From: DATJPR01 sp963811705 | Lineage (GTDB): Bacteria; Bacteroidota; Ignavibacteria; UBA10030; UBA6906 | Assembly: GCA_963811705.1 (NCBI GenBank) | Contig: CAWESL010000015.1 | Location: 62,001 to 126,000 of the forward strand | Direction: 5' to 3' | DNA length: 64,000 nt | Shown here: positions 9,242-17,501 of the stretch, in pieces | Numbering within the stretch: the stretch's first letter is position 1 | Layout of the letters: the number at the start of each line of letters is the position of its first letter | Translations under genes and position numbers: made by a program | The notes under the pieces: generated by a model | Told to the model about the DNA's origin: nothing | Seen by the model: only the letters and a program-made list of their open reading frames with translations | Database searches by the model: none

Positions 9242-9408
9242 CCTCGGGCGGGAATCCCCTCTGTGCACTTTTGTGCGCATTCGCATACTCTATTGGACGG
9301 TCCTCGGGGAAAGGGCTTACTTTTTCCTTTATTTTGGCGTAGATTGATGGCACGGGGATTGGGGCGGAAGAGAGCGTGGTCATTCCATTGATTGGTCAGA
9401 GGTGGACA

Positions 9409-10563
9409 ATGAGACGGCTCGGATTCCTTTTGATGTTGGCGGCATTGGTGAGCGTGCCCGCATTCGCGAACCCTCCGGACGGTGATGTTTCGTTCGGCAT
9501 GTTCTATTCATCGTTGAACCCCTATGGTGATTGGCTTCATGTCAGCGGAGGTGTGTATGCGTGGAAACCGTACAACGTCCAGGAAGGATGGAGACCGTAC
9601 ACGAACGGGCGTTGGGTCTGGACGGACGACGGGTGGTACTGGGCATCGGATGAGCCCTGGGGCTGGGCGGCGTTCCACTACGGCCGTTGGTATTTTGACG
9701 ACAACTACGGCTGGGTCTGGATCCCGGGCTATGAATGGGCGCCCGCGTGGGTTGAGTGGCGATACGGAGAAGGGTGTGTCGGCTGGGCTCCGCTAAGCCC
9801 GTACGCGGTCTTCAGTGTCGGCTGGGGCGTGCACTACGAGGAACATTGGGCGACACCGGCGTCGTACTGGTCCTTTGTCGATTGTCGTTATATCAACCGC
9901 CCCGGGATTCGCGACTATGTCTACCGCTCCGGTGACAATTCCCGATGGATCGGGAGGACGCGGGGGGCCGGAAGCGTGACGGTCGAGGGGACGCGAATTC
10001 TGACGCGCGGGCCGGCGCGGGATTACGTGGAGCGGACAGGGAATATCCGCATCCAGCGGACGGATCTGGTGACAAGAACAGAGATGGGGAGAGAACGCTT
10101 TATTCGGGGGCCCGAGGGGAGAGAGCGCATCGAAGTGTATCGACCGCGGATCATCAATGGTGGCGCGCGAGGTGAAATCGCCCGACCGTCGCGTGTGCAG
10201 GAGATCAACCGGCCGTTCTCTCTCGACGTCCGGCGGACGGACATCGAGTTGCGCGACCGCGGGAGAACACCAACCCGCGACTTCAATGGCACGGACGAGT
10301 ACCGCAGAAGGCAATTCGAGTCACGCCGCTCCGACGACCAGAACGTCATGCCCCCCCCTTCGATCGGTAACCGTGATGGCTCACGTCAGGGCGGGGAGAG
10401 GCAGATCCAGCGTACGCCGGAGCGAAGGGAGCAGCCCGTCCAACGGCAGACCCGGATTGAGCGGAGAACGGATCGACCGGATCGTCAGGTCGTGCGTCCG
10501 GAAAGCAAGTCGCAATCGCCGCGCAATGAGGGAAGCCGGGAGCGGACAGGTCGTCGTCGGTAA
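9409..10563 (+). CDS. secreted Trp-rich DUF6600-like protein with Arg-rich tail
   Basis: 384 residues from the ATG at 9409, chosen because GAGGTGG lies just upstream; an earlier start at 9376 has no such site. Signal peptide about 1-20 (ending SVPAFA). The region about 25-160 has repeated W/Y/G-rich units such as FYSSLNPYGDWL, WRPYTNGRWVW, GWYW and WGWAAFHYGRW, the pattern of DUF6600 proteins found as surface or FecR-associated proteins. The C-terminal half (about 200-384) is low in hydrophobics and very rich in Arg, Gln, Glu and Pro, probably disordered. Function unknown; perhaps an envelope protein that binds acidic polymers through the basic tail (inference). Monocistronic. Confidence 0.75.
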   Translation: MRRLGFLLMLAALVSVPAFANPPDGDVSFGMFYSSLNPYGDWLHVSGGVYAWKPYNVQEGWRPYTNGRWVWTDDGWYWASDEPWGWAAFHYGRWYFDDNYGWVWIPGYEWAPAWVEWRYGEGCVGWAPLSPYAVFSVGWGVHYEEHWATPASYWSFVDCRYINRPGIRDYVYRSGDNSRWIGRTRGAGSVTVEGTRILTRGPARDYVERTGNIRIQRTDLVTRTEMGRERFIRGPEGRERIEVYRPRIINGGARGEIARPSRVQEINRPFSLDVRRTDIELRDRGRTPTRDFNGTDEYRRRQFESRRSDDQNVMPPPSIGNRDGSRQGGERQIQRTPERREQPVQRQTRIERRTDRPDRQVVRPESKSQSPRNEGSRERTGRRR

Positions 10564-10605
10564 CGGTTGCCTTGCCCCGACCGACAGTCAAAAGGGAGCG
10601 TCGCT

Positions 10606-10974
10606 ATGCAAGTCCGGAAGCAATTGCTCGTGATCGGCGATCGGATTCTCCTGCAGCTGGACGACGAAAGCGAGAGAACGAAGTCGGGCCTCTACCTCCC
10701 TCCCTCCGTACGGGAGAAGGAAAAAGTCGCCGCCGGAAAAGTCTTCAAAGTGGGACCGGGGTTTGCGATTCCGAATCCGAACTACAACGATGATGAGCCA
10801 TGGTCGGCTCCCAAAGACCCGATCCGGTATATTCCCCTTCAGGTCCGGGAAGGCGATTACGCGGTGTTCCTTCGCGAACAGGCGATCGAAGTGGAATTTG
10901 AAGGGAAGAAATACTACATCGTGAATCAGGCTGCAGTGTTGATGGTGGAACGGAGCGAGCTGAGAGAGGAATGA
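10606..10974 (+). CDS. GroES-like co-chaperonin family protein
   Basis: 122 residues from the ATG at 10606. The sequence begins VRKQLLVIGDRILLQLDDESERTKSGLYLPP, matching the GroES fold (the GDR-x-L and TxSGLxLP signatures), and ends with the EFEGKKYYIVNQAAVLMV strand of the family. The middle contains an inserted Asn/Pro-rich loop not seen in canonical GroES (about 95 residues), and there is no groEL beside it. It is therefore more likely a paralogous Cpn10-like protein than the main co-chaperonin. 42 bases after the DUF6600-like gene; may be co-transcribed. Confidence 0.8.
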   Translation: MQVRKQLLVIGDRILLQLDDESERTKSGLYLPPSVREKEKVAAGKVFKVGPGFAIPNPNYNDDEPWSAPKDPIRYIPLQVREGDYAVFLREQAIEVEFEGKKYYIVNQAAVLMVERSELREE

Positions 10975-10986
10975 TAAGTTCCCTCG

Positions 10987-11013
10987 CCCCCTCTCCGGAA
11001 ACACGAGAGGGGG
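10987..11013. terminator. bidirectional hairpin between convergent genes
   Basis: A perfect 9-bp stem (CCCCCTCTC / GAGAGGGGG) with a 9-base loop lies between the GroES-like gene and the convergent aldolase gene. There is no T tract on either side, so it may act as a 3'-end stabiliser or a Rho-assisted terminator. Confidence 0.45.
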
Positions 11014-11034
11014 AACGAAGGAACGAACGGGAAC

Positions 11035-12093
11035 CTACGCGACCGTGATTTCTTTCGACAGGTAGACATCCTGGATGGCATTCAACAGCTTTGCCCCTTC
11101 CGCCATCGGACGCTGAAACGCTTTCCGTCCGCTGATCAGACCCATCCCTCCTGCGCGTTTGTTGATGACGGCAGTCTTGACCGCTTCGGCGAGATCGCTT
11201 TCACCCGAAGAAGCCCCTCCGGAATTGATCAGTCCCGCCCGGCCCATGTAGCAATTCGCGACCTGATACCGTGTAAGATCAATTGGATTGTCCGAGGTCA
11301 GATCGGTATACACCTTCTTGTGCGTTTTGCCGAAATTCAGCGCGGTGAATCCGCCGTTGTTTTCCGGAAGCTTCTGCTTAATGATATCCGCCTGAATGGT
11401 AACCCCGAGGTGGTTGGCCTGACCGGTCAGGTCGGCCGACACGTGATAATCTTTTTCCTTCGTCTTGAAAGCACTGTTCCTCGTGTAGCACCAGAGCACC
11501 GTCGCCATCCCCTTTTCGTGAGCATAGGCGAAGGCCTTTGCGACTTCCTGAATCTGCCGTTTTGATTCTGCGGACCCGAAGTAAATTGTCGCGCCGACCG
11601 CGACCGCTCCCATGTCCCACGCCTGGTCGATCGTCCCGAACATGATCTGATCGTACGTGTTGGGATACGTGAGAAACTCGTTGTGATTGAACTTTACCAG
11701 GAACGGAATCTTGTGGGCATATTTCCGGGCAACGCTTCCGAGGACGCCGAACGTGGAAGCGACGGCATTACAGCCGCCCTCGATGGCAAGTTTCACGATG
11801 TTTTCGGGGTCAAAATACGCAGGATTCGGAGCGAACGATGCCCCGGCGGAGTGTTCGATCCCCTGGTCGACCGGTAGAATAGAGACATATCCGGTTCCAG
11901 CGAGGCGTCCGGTGTTGAAGAGGGATTGCAGGCTCCGCAGGACCATGGGACGGCGGTCAGACGGGACAAATATACGGTCGACAAAGTCGGGTCCGGGAAC
12001 GTGAATGGTTTCCTTGGGGATCCCCTTGCAGTGGTGGTCAAGAAGACTGCGGGCATCGGCACCAAGGAGGGACTCGATTTCCTTCAGTGTCAT
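11035..12093 (-). CDS. fbaB: class I fructose-bisphosphate aldolase (FbaB/DhnA type)
   Basis: 352 residues, same length as E. coli FbaB (350) and collinear with the archaeal-type class I aldolase family. It cleaves fructose 1,6-bisphosphate into dihydroxyacetone phosphate and glyceraldehyde 3-phosphate through a Schiff-base lysine. Visible family features: YVSILPVDQGIEHSAG near residue 67, the ASTFGVLG loop, FLVKFNHNE, and the C-terminal GRKAFQRP phosphate-binding segment. AGGAGA ribosome site upstream of ATG. Together with the 6-phosphofructokinase at 23545 it gives the upper glycolytic steps. Confidence 0.93.
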   Translation of the reverse strand: MTLKEIESLLGADARSLLDHHCKGIPKETIHVPGPDFVDRIFVPSDRRPMVLRSLQSLFNTGRLAGTGYVSILPVDQGIEHSAGASFAPNPAYFDPENIVKLAIEGGCNAVASTFGVLGSVARKYAHKIPFLVKFNHNEFLTYPNTYDQIMFGTIDQAWDMGAVAVGATIYFGSAESKRQIQEVAKAFAYAHEKGMATVLWCYTRNSAFKTKEKDYHVSADLTGQANHLGVTIQADIIKQKLPENNGGFTALNFGKTHKKVYTDLTSDNPIDLTRYQVANCYMGRAGLINSGGASSGESDLAEAVKTAVINKRAGGMGLISGRKAFQRPMAEGAKLLNAIQDVYLSKEITVA

Positions 12094-12150
12094 CTTAGAT
12101 TCTCCTGTTAAGATACGGTTCTAGGCGAGGGTGAAACTACGAATCTTTCT

Positions 12151-12180
12151 AATATACAGAAAACCCAAGGAAAGGGAAAG
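12151..12180 (-). promoter_or_regulatory. candidate promoter of fbaB
   Basis: On the minus strand a TATATT -10 box (12151-12156) lies about 58 bases before the aldolase ATG; the -35 region (around 12173-12180) is poor. Supported mainly by the -10 box recurring at other genes in the window. Confidence 0.35.
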
Positions 12181-12220
12181 AAATCGGGGAAGGGGAAAAG
12201 GCGTTTCGGGGGCTCACCCC

Positions 12221-12249
12221 TTGATTTTCTTCTTGTCGGAACCTATCTT
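12221..12249 (+). promoter_or_regulatory. candidate promoter of the cold shock gene
   Basis: TTGATT (12221-12226), 17-base spacer, TATCTT (12244-12249). Transcription would start near 12256 and give a leader of about 208 bases before the cold shock gene, similar to the long leaders of cspA-type genes. The 12094-12463 gap otherwise holds the fbaB promoter and the leader hairpin listed next. Confidence 0.4.
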
Positions 12250-12387
12250 TTTTCGTAGCCCTTGTCCACCGCTTCTTTTGCCCTTAATGGTATTCCGTTG
12301 CTGTATCAGAGTTGTTCCCCTGTTCGCGAACGCTCGCAACAACGGCGGGTGCGGGAGATTGTTGCGCTGTCGGTAGCCTATTAAGAC

Positions 12388-12420
12388 GCAATGAGCTCGG
12401 TGCCCCGCGGGGCGCATTGC
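12388..12420 (+). promoter_or_regulatory. strong hairpin in the leader of the cold shock gene
   Basis: GCAATG (12388-12393) pairs with CATTGC (12415-12420), enclosing the GC-rich palindrome GCCCCGCGGGGC (12402-12413). It ends 43 bases before the ATG and has no T tract, so it is more likely a leader RNA structure than a terminator. A temperature-sensing role would be inference by analogy with cspA. Confidence 0.45.
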
Positions 12421-12463
12421 CGTACGCGTTCAGGTCAACCTCTTACAGCAAAGGAACAATCCG

Positions 12464-12664
12464 ATGGAGACAGGAGTAGTAAAGTGGTTCAACGCTACAA
12501 AAGGATTTGGCTTTATCCAGCGGTCTTCGGGTGAGGATGTGTTCGTGCATTACAAGGCGATCAACGGAGAAGGCTATCGGACACTCAACGAAGGCGATAA
12601 GGTTCAGTTCGAAGTGGAGAATGGTCCCAAAGGTCTTCAGGCGCACAACGTCAGCAAGGTCTAA
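12464..12664 (+). CDS. cold shock domain protein (CspA family)
   Basis: 66 residues forming a single cold-shock domain. Both RNA-binding motifs are present: RNP1 KGFGFIQ (about 14-20) and RNP2 DVFVHY (about 26-31). Such proteins bind single-stranded RNA/DNA and act as RNA chaperones. AAGGAA ribosome site 7 bases before the ATG. Preceded by a long structured leader and followed about 170 bases later by a strong terminator, so probably monocistronic. Confidence 0.95.
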   Translation: METGVVKWFNATKGFGFIQRSSGEDVFVHYKAINGEGYRTLNEGDKVQFEVENGPKGLQAHNVSKV

Positions 12665-12832
12665 GGGCTGAACTCAAGGTCCGATCCGGGCGTGATCGGG
12701 AGCTGCCTCGACCTGGACGTGAGAGGCGCAGCGACCCCTTCCGACGGCGGATTGCGTACAAGCGATGTTGCTGCGTCACCGCGTCGCAGCGAAAGAATTT
12801 GCGAGGAGATTCGTCCGGCGAAAAACCGGACC

Positions 12833-12865
12833 CCCCGGCCTGTCACGGCCGGGGTATTTTTTTTC
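12833..12865 (+). terminator. strong intrinsic terminator
   Basis: CCCCGGCC (12833-12840), loop TGTCAC, GGCCGGGG (12847-12854), then TATTTTTTTTC. It ends transcription from the cold shock gene, 12 bases before the next start codon. Confidence 0.85.
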
Positions 12866-12877
12866 TAAGGACAGCGT

Positions 12878-13624
12878 GTGAACATCAAGATTGCACTTCT
12901 GACAGATCCCGGCCCGCTCAACGGCCGCGATCACGTGACGGCAGACATCGTGGTGCTTCCTGAACTGGTGGACGGCGGGTATGCGGCCCTCGGACGCGGG
13001 GAGGGTTCGCACAGCGAACGCGATCGGTATCTTGAAACGTTCCGTGAATCGACGGCAAAGAAGAACGCTGTGGTCGTGGCGGGATCGGTCCGGCTCAAAG
13101 GACGGGGTACCGCGTATACAAACACATCGCTTGCATTCCAGCGCGGGAAGAGCGTTCATCGTTATGACAAAATCCATCTGTTCCGTCCCACGGGAGACCA
13201 CCAGTATTTCGTCCCGGGTCGCAGGGCGGAGGTCTTCCGCGTGACAATCGGCCACTCCCGGCTGCGCATCGGTGTCATCATCTGCTTCGACCTCCGCTTT
13301 CCCGAGCTTGCGCGCTCGCTCGCCTTCCGTGGTATGGATCTCCTGATCGTTCCCGCACGCTGGCCCGCACAACGGGCCGAAGCATGGAAAACGTTGCTGC
13401 GCGCACGCGCAATTGAAAACCAGGTGTTCGTGGCGGGGTGTAACGCCTCCGGTCCGGAGGGAGGACCATCGTTTGTCTTTGGCCCGAACGGCGCTCCCGT
13501 GCCGGCAGTTGTTCGAGGAGAAAGAGCTGCCGCGAAAACGTATTCTCTCGACCTCAACGAGATCACGAAGGCAAAACGGCTGTACAACAGCATTCAAGAA
13601 GCGCGATGGCGGAAGAGAGGATAG
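12878..13624 (+). CDS. carbon-nitrogen hydrolase (nitrilase superfamily)
   Basis: 248 residues, GTG start. The catalytic Glu-Lys-Cys triad is complete: Glu29 in VVLPEL, Lys98 in YDKIHLF, Cys136 in IICFDLRFPEL. The closeness of the CFDLRFPE motif to omega-amidase/Nit2-like proteins suggests an amidase acting on short omega-amides (2-oxoglutaramate-type metabolite repair), but the substrate is inference. It lies immediately after a strong terminator with the start only 12 bases past the T run, so its own promoter must overlap or lie within the terminator region. Convergent with queF. Confidence 0.9.
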   Translation: MNIKIALLTDPGPLNGRDHVTADIVVLPELVDGGYAALGRGEGSHSERDRYLETFRESTAKKNAVVVAGSVRLKGRGTAYTNTSLAFQRGKSVHRYDKIHLFRPTGDHQYFVPGRRAEVFRVTIGHSRLRIGVIICFDLRFPELARSLAFRGMDLLIVPARWPAQRAEAWKTLLRARAIENQVFVAGCNASGPEGGPSFVFGPNGAPVPAVVRGERAAAKTYSLDLNEITKAKRLYNSIQEARWRKRG

Positions 13625-13650
13625 GGGGAGATGGGGGGAAAGAAGAATTA

Positions 13651-13686
13651 AGAACTGAGAATTGAGAATTCAGAATTCTTAGTTCT
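13651..13686. repeat. AT-rich inverted repeat between convergent genes
   Basis: AGAACTGAGAATT (13651-13663) and AATTCTTAGTTCT (13674-13686) pair in 12 of 13 positions. It lies in the gap between the nitrilase gene and queF and may act as a bidirectional 3'-end signal. Further right (13760-13797) the segment has degenerate repeats of a TTCCTA-like heptamer. Confidence 0.4.
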
Positions 13687-13788
13687 GTCAGCGTATAAGA
13701 ATGAGCTCGGAGATTATCGACCTGGGAGACTTTGAGACTACGGAAATTGGAAGCGCTATCTTCCTACTGCATACTTCCTAGGTCCTAC

Positions 13789-14190
13789 TCATGCTTCTTT
13801 GTGTGTATATTCTCCTGACGCGACCGTATGAATGCCGCCGCGCACTTTGTAGTCCGCTTCAACCTTCATCCATTTCGGATTCGCGCAGCGGACGAGGTCG
13901 TCGAGGACGCGGTTCACGAGATGTTCCTGGTAGATGCCGACGTTACGATAGGAGAAGAGGTAATATTTCAATGACCGGAGCTCGATGATCGCGGGCCCCG
14001 GCGTGTAGTGAATCTTGATCGTCGCGAAATCCGGAAGTCCGGAGTACGGGCAGACGGCCGTAAATTCATCCGTGTCGATGTCGACAATAATGTCTTTCCC
14101 CGGGTACTCGTAGGGAAATGTCTCGAGCACGGAAGTGTCGACTGCAGAGAGGTCCTGGGTATCGTATCTTTTGTCAAGCGCTTCGGTCAT
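13789..14190 (-). CDS. queF: NADPH-dependent preQ0 reductase (7-cyano-7-deazaguanine reductase), short type
   Basis: 133 residues, the length of the unimodular YkvM-type QueF. The catalytic Cys47 and Asp54 lie in the TAVCPYSGLPDF motif, followed by the family signature IELRSLKYYLFSYRNVGIYQE. It reduces preQ0 to preQ1 in queuosine biosynthesis. The usual NADPH-binding ELKSLK is ELRSLK here, a conservative change. The other queuosine genes are not in this window. Confidence 0.95.
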   Translation of the reverse strand: MTEALDKRYDTQDLSAVDTSVLETFPYEYPGKDIIVDIDTDEFTAVCPYSGLPDFATIKIHYTPGPAIIELRSLKYYLFSYRNVGIYQEHLVNRVLDDLVRCANPKWMKVEADYKVRGGIHTVASGEYTHKEA

Positions 14191-14228
14191 TCCGGTCTTT
14201 TCGTCCTGTATGCCATGAGGTTCAAATC

Positions 14229-14774
14229 ATGTCAATATACAAGCTTGCGAAGGAAAATCAAAAGCGGCTCCTGCTGCCTTCACTTCTCGCGACGATGGTC
14301 TTGTCCTTGTTGACCGCCGGTTGCGGGCACTCATCGGGGATCACGGTCGAACCAATCGAGAAAGGATGGATCAACCGATCCGTTCTTCAGGGACCACCGC
14401 ACCAGGAGTTCCAGTTCGGGTACGACACGACGTCAGTCCAGGCGCCGATGATCACAATGTTGCGGAACGTGGACAAGGGGATTTCGACGATCGTTTTCCT
14501 CGGGACCTGGTGTCCGGACAGCCGCCGGAACGTTCCGCATTTCCTGAAAGTTGCGGACGAAGCTGGAATTCCCCCGGACAGCATCAGACTGTATTGTGTG
14601 GACCGGACCAAGAAATCCGATGACGGCCTGACAGCGTCCTACGATATTCAGAGAGTGCCGACGTTCATTTTTATGAAGGGAGGAAAAGAAATCGGCCGGA
14701 TCGTCGAGTCGCCCGAGCTGTCGATTGAACAGGACATGGTGAGGATTTTCGTTTCGGCGGCCGCGACACCGTAG
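14229..14774 (+). CDS. thioredoxin-fold lipoprotein with WCPDS motif
   Basis: 181 residues from the ATG at 14229, the first start giving a signal sequence. Lipobox LLTAGC with lipidated Cys32. A thioredoxin-like domain follows, with FLGTWCPDSRR (Cys95, and Ser98 in place of the second redox cysteine) and a VPTF cis-proline loop. Loss of the resolving cysteine argues against a classical disulfide oxidoreductase; a monothiol or binding role is possible. The frame extends upstream to 14118 but that part overlaps queF on the other strand and is unlikely to be translated. Probably anchored in the envelope. Confidence 0.75.
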   Translation: MSIYKLAKENQKRLLLPSLLATMVLSLLTAGCGHSSGITVEPIEKGWINRSVLQGPPHQEFQFGYDTTSVQAPMITMLRNVDKGISTIVFLGTWCPDSRRNVPHFLKVADEAGIPPDSIRLYCVDRTKKSDDGLTASYDIQRVPTFIFMKGGKEIGRIVESPELSIEQDMVRIFVSAAATP

Positions 14775-14863
14775 CGCCGGTTCATTGACATTCGGTGCGA
14801 ATTTGAGTACATTTTCACGATTTGTCAACTTCGTCATTCACGCGTTTCAGCTATTGAAGTCGT

Positions 14864-17359
14864 ATGCCTTCGGACGATCGGACGAGGCAAACCGACGATG
14901 CACGGCAGAAGCTGCTGCAGGAGATCAAGAGGCGGGCGGAAGAGGCCGAGCTCCGACGCCTCGAAGAGGAAGAACGATCTCCGCTGGAGCCGTCTGCGCG
15001 TCATCGGCCGCAGCCCCCCCAACCAACAACACCGCCCATTCCGACGCCCGGAATTATTCCTCCGGTCGCCAGGGAATCCGACGCCCGTCTTTCACGCCTC
15101 CGTGAAGAATTTTCGCGCATGATCGATCTGCGCGACCCCGTCGCCGCCGCGCACGCCCTGGAAGAGTGCCGTTCGTTGAACGTGGACACGAGCGAGATCA
15201 CGGCAATGCGCATCATGCTGGATCGCCTCGAAGAAGAGCTTCAGCAGCTGGCGATGCCGGCAGCGCTCGATCCTCCCCCGACCGCTGAGCCTGAATTGCC
15301 CGCGCCCGTTGAGCCAGAACCCTCTGCGCCCGTGGAACCTGAAATTCCGGTCTCCCCCGCGATTGATGCGCGTCAGATCGCCGATCTGTTGCAACAGGCG
15401 GAGTTCAACTATCAGCACGAGCGATATGCGGAAGCGGTAGAGATTCTCGAGAACGTTCTTTCGGCGGATCCGAATAACCCGGATGCCCAGAATCTTCGCC
15501 GTGCAGTCGCGCGCGCCATCGAGCTTTCGGAGCGGATTGCAAGCGAGGATGCCCGGTCGCGAGAGTCGCTGTTGTCCGTGCCGGCACCGTCGAAGCCGGG
15601 CCAGCCCCCCGTCTCCGATGTCGAAGTGTGGGGCTCATCGGTCAAGCCTCTCGACACGATGGGGTTCGACACCTTACCGGAGCAGGAAGGGCTCATGCCG
15701 GCTCCGAAACCCTCGATGGGATCCCGGCTCATCCCCAGGCTTGCCGGCATTGGCCGTTTCCTGAGACCTCTTGCGCTGATCGTGCTGGTGGCCGTGGCAG
15801 CCATCGGGGTCTATTTTCTCGTGCGCGCGCTCTCTTCGACAGTTGTTCCCACGCAGACGTCTCTCCTTATTCTCCCTGCGGTCTCGACGGGAGGCGACCC
15901 GGCGTTTGCCCAGATCACCGAAGGATTTTCCGACGATGTGGTTCGCAAATTAGGCCTGGTGTCCGACCTCCGTATCGTCGCTCCCGTTTCGGCGGCGGCG
16001 GCGGGTATGTCGTCGTGGTCTCCTCCACAAGCGGCGCGCGCAGTGAAAGCGGGACTCTGCCTGGCGTGGAACATGTCCATCGACGTGTCCGTCATCCATA
16101 TCCAGCAGGCCCTGTACGATTCGACATCGACGAATCCGATCTGGAGCAAAAAGGTTGACGTTCCCGTGGGTGATCTTTCGGTGCAACGTTCCGAGATCCT
16201 CGGGAGTCTCATCGCCGCCGTGAACGTCCACACGAGCGAAGAAGAACAGGTCGCACTGCATAAGATTCCGACAACGCGAAGTGACGCGTATGACGCGTAT
16301 CTCCACGGCAGGGCGATCCTGCGCCATCCGGACGCGTATCCCATTTCCGCCGCCGTGGCCGAATTCGAGCAGGCGATCGCTCTCGACTCTCTGTTCGGCG
16401 AAGCGTATGCGTCACTCGGGTGGGCGCGCGTACTCGCTCTCGAACACGGCGACACAACGGAAGTCAATACCGACAAGGCTGTCTATTGCGTCCAGCGCGC
16501 GGTGGCGCTGGGCTTCAGAAATGCGGAGGCGTTCCGGACCTGGGGTGCGCTCGAGCGCCACGACGGACAGATCCTCAAGGCCGGCGAACGCTTCGATGAA
16601 GCAGTCCAGATTGCGCCCAGCGATGCCGAAGCGCGGCGACGGCTGGCCCAGGTGCAAATAATGCGGGGGCAGCTTGACGCGGCCATTGCATCGGCGCAGC
16701 GCGCATTGAAAGACGATCCGTTGAACGTGGACTCTTACACGCTTCTCGGTCTCCTCCAGGAATACTCCGCGATCGCCAACAATGAGAATAAGGATGATTT
16801 TACTGCTGCGCTCGCGACATTGCGTGCCGGCGAGAAGTATGCAAAGGACGGGAGCGACTACGGCAGCACGTATCTTGCCCCGCTCTGGTGGTATCTCCAA
16901 AATCCGGACGATGCGATTGCCATCCTTTCGGACAATCTGGCTCGGACCCGCGAGAGCTATGACGGGTTATACCTGCTCGGTCGCGTGCAGCAGGCCGCGG
17001 GCCGGCCAAAACAGGAGTGGCAGAATATCCTTTCGCGCTCGAAAGCGACGCTCCAGGATCACCTCAAGGGATCACCGTCGAACCCGGTTCTTCTTTCGTG
17101 GCTCAGTCTCGTTGATACGCGGCTGGGTGAATTCAAGGAGGCGGTTGCCGCATCAAAGCGGGCGCTCGAACAGGGTTCACAGAACCCCGTTGTTCTCTAC
17201 AACACCGCCCGGATGTACGCGCTCCAACGTAATGGGAAGTCCGCAACGGAGTATCTCCGGAGAGCGGCCGACCGTGACTACGATCTCGTTGCGTTGCTGG
17301 ATATGGATCTTTTCAATCTCCACGGCGAGCCCGAGTATCTGAAATCCGCCATCCGCTAA
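14864..17359 (+). CDS. large TPR protein with TolB-like domain and one membrane segment
   Basis: 831 residues. Layout: charged N-terminal coil and Pro-rich stretch (about 1-60), a helical region, a run of Pro/Glu repeats (about 140-165), TPR-like helices (about 168-225), a linker, one membrane segment (about 300-322), then a TolB/adenylate-cyclase-associated type domain beginning LLILPAVSTGGDPAFAQITEGFSDDVVRKL (read in pieces; about 335-440) and at least six TPR units to the C-terminus. The architecture resembles kinase- or cyclase-linked TolB-TPR receptors but with the N-terminal enzyme or DNA-binding domain replaced by a disordered coil. The downstream coiled-coil gene (142 bases later) shares the N-terminal TPR style; the two may function together. 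No function can be assigned. Confidence 0.7.
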   Translation: MPSDDRTRQTDDARQKLLQEIKRRAEEAELRRLEEEERSPLEPSARHRPQPPQPTTPPIPTPGIIPPVARESDARLSRLREEFSRMIDLRDPVAAAHALEECRSLNVDTSEITAMRIMLDRLEEELQQLAMPAALDPPPTAEPELPAPVEPEPSAPVEPEIPVSPAIDARQIADLLQQAEFNYQHERYAEAVEILENVLSADPNNPDAQNLRRAVARAIELSERIASEDARSRESLLSVPAPSKPGQPPVSDVEVWGSSVKPLDTMGFDTLPEQEGLMPAPKPSMGSRLIPRLAGIGRFLRPLALIVLVAVAAIGVYFLVRALSSTVVPTQTSLLILPAVSTGGDPAFAQITEGFSDDVVRKLGLVSDLRIVAPVSAAAAGMSSWSPPQAARAVKAGLCLAWNMSIDVSVIHIQQALYDSTSTNPIWSKKVDVPVGDLSVQRSEILGSLIAAVNVHTSEEEQVALHKIPTTRSDAYDAYLHGRAILRHPDAYPISAAVAEFEQAIALDSLFGEAYASLGWARVLALEHGDTTEVNTDKAVYCVQRAVALGFRNAEAFRTWGALERHDGQILKAGERFDEAVQIAPSDAEARRRLAQVQIMRGQLDAAIASAQRALKDDPLNVDSYTLLGLLQEYSAIANNENKDDFTAALATLRAGEKYAKDGSDYGSTYLAPLWWYLQNPDDAIAILSDNLARTRESYDGLYLLGRVQQAAGRPKQEWQNILSRSKATLQDHLKGSPSNPVLLSWLSLVDTRLGEFKEAVAASKRALEQGSQNPVVLYNTARMYALQRNGKSATEYLRRAADRDYDLVALLDMDLFNLHGEPEYLKSAIR

Positions 17360-17501
17360 TCCTTCCCCCCGGCAGCGGGGCCGGCGTCGCCTCCATGACC
17401 CGTTTCGTTGACAAAGAACACATCAATGGATATATTCCGATGGTGAAGAACACCCGCGGTTCGATTCGTGCACGCAACGACGAAAGGTAGAGGATTCGGG
17501 C

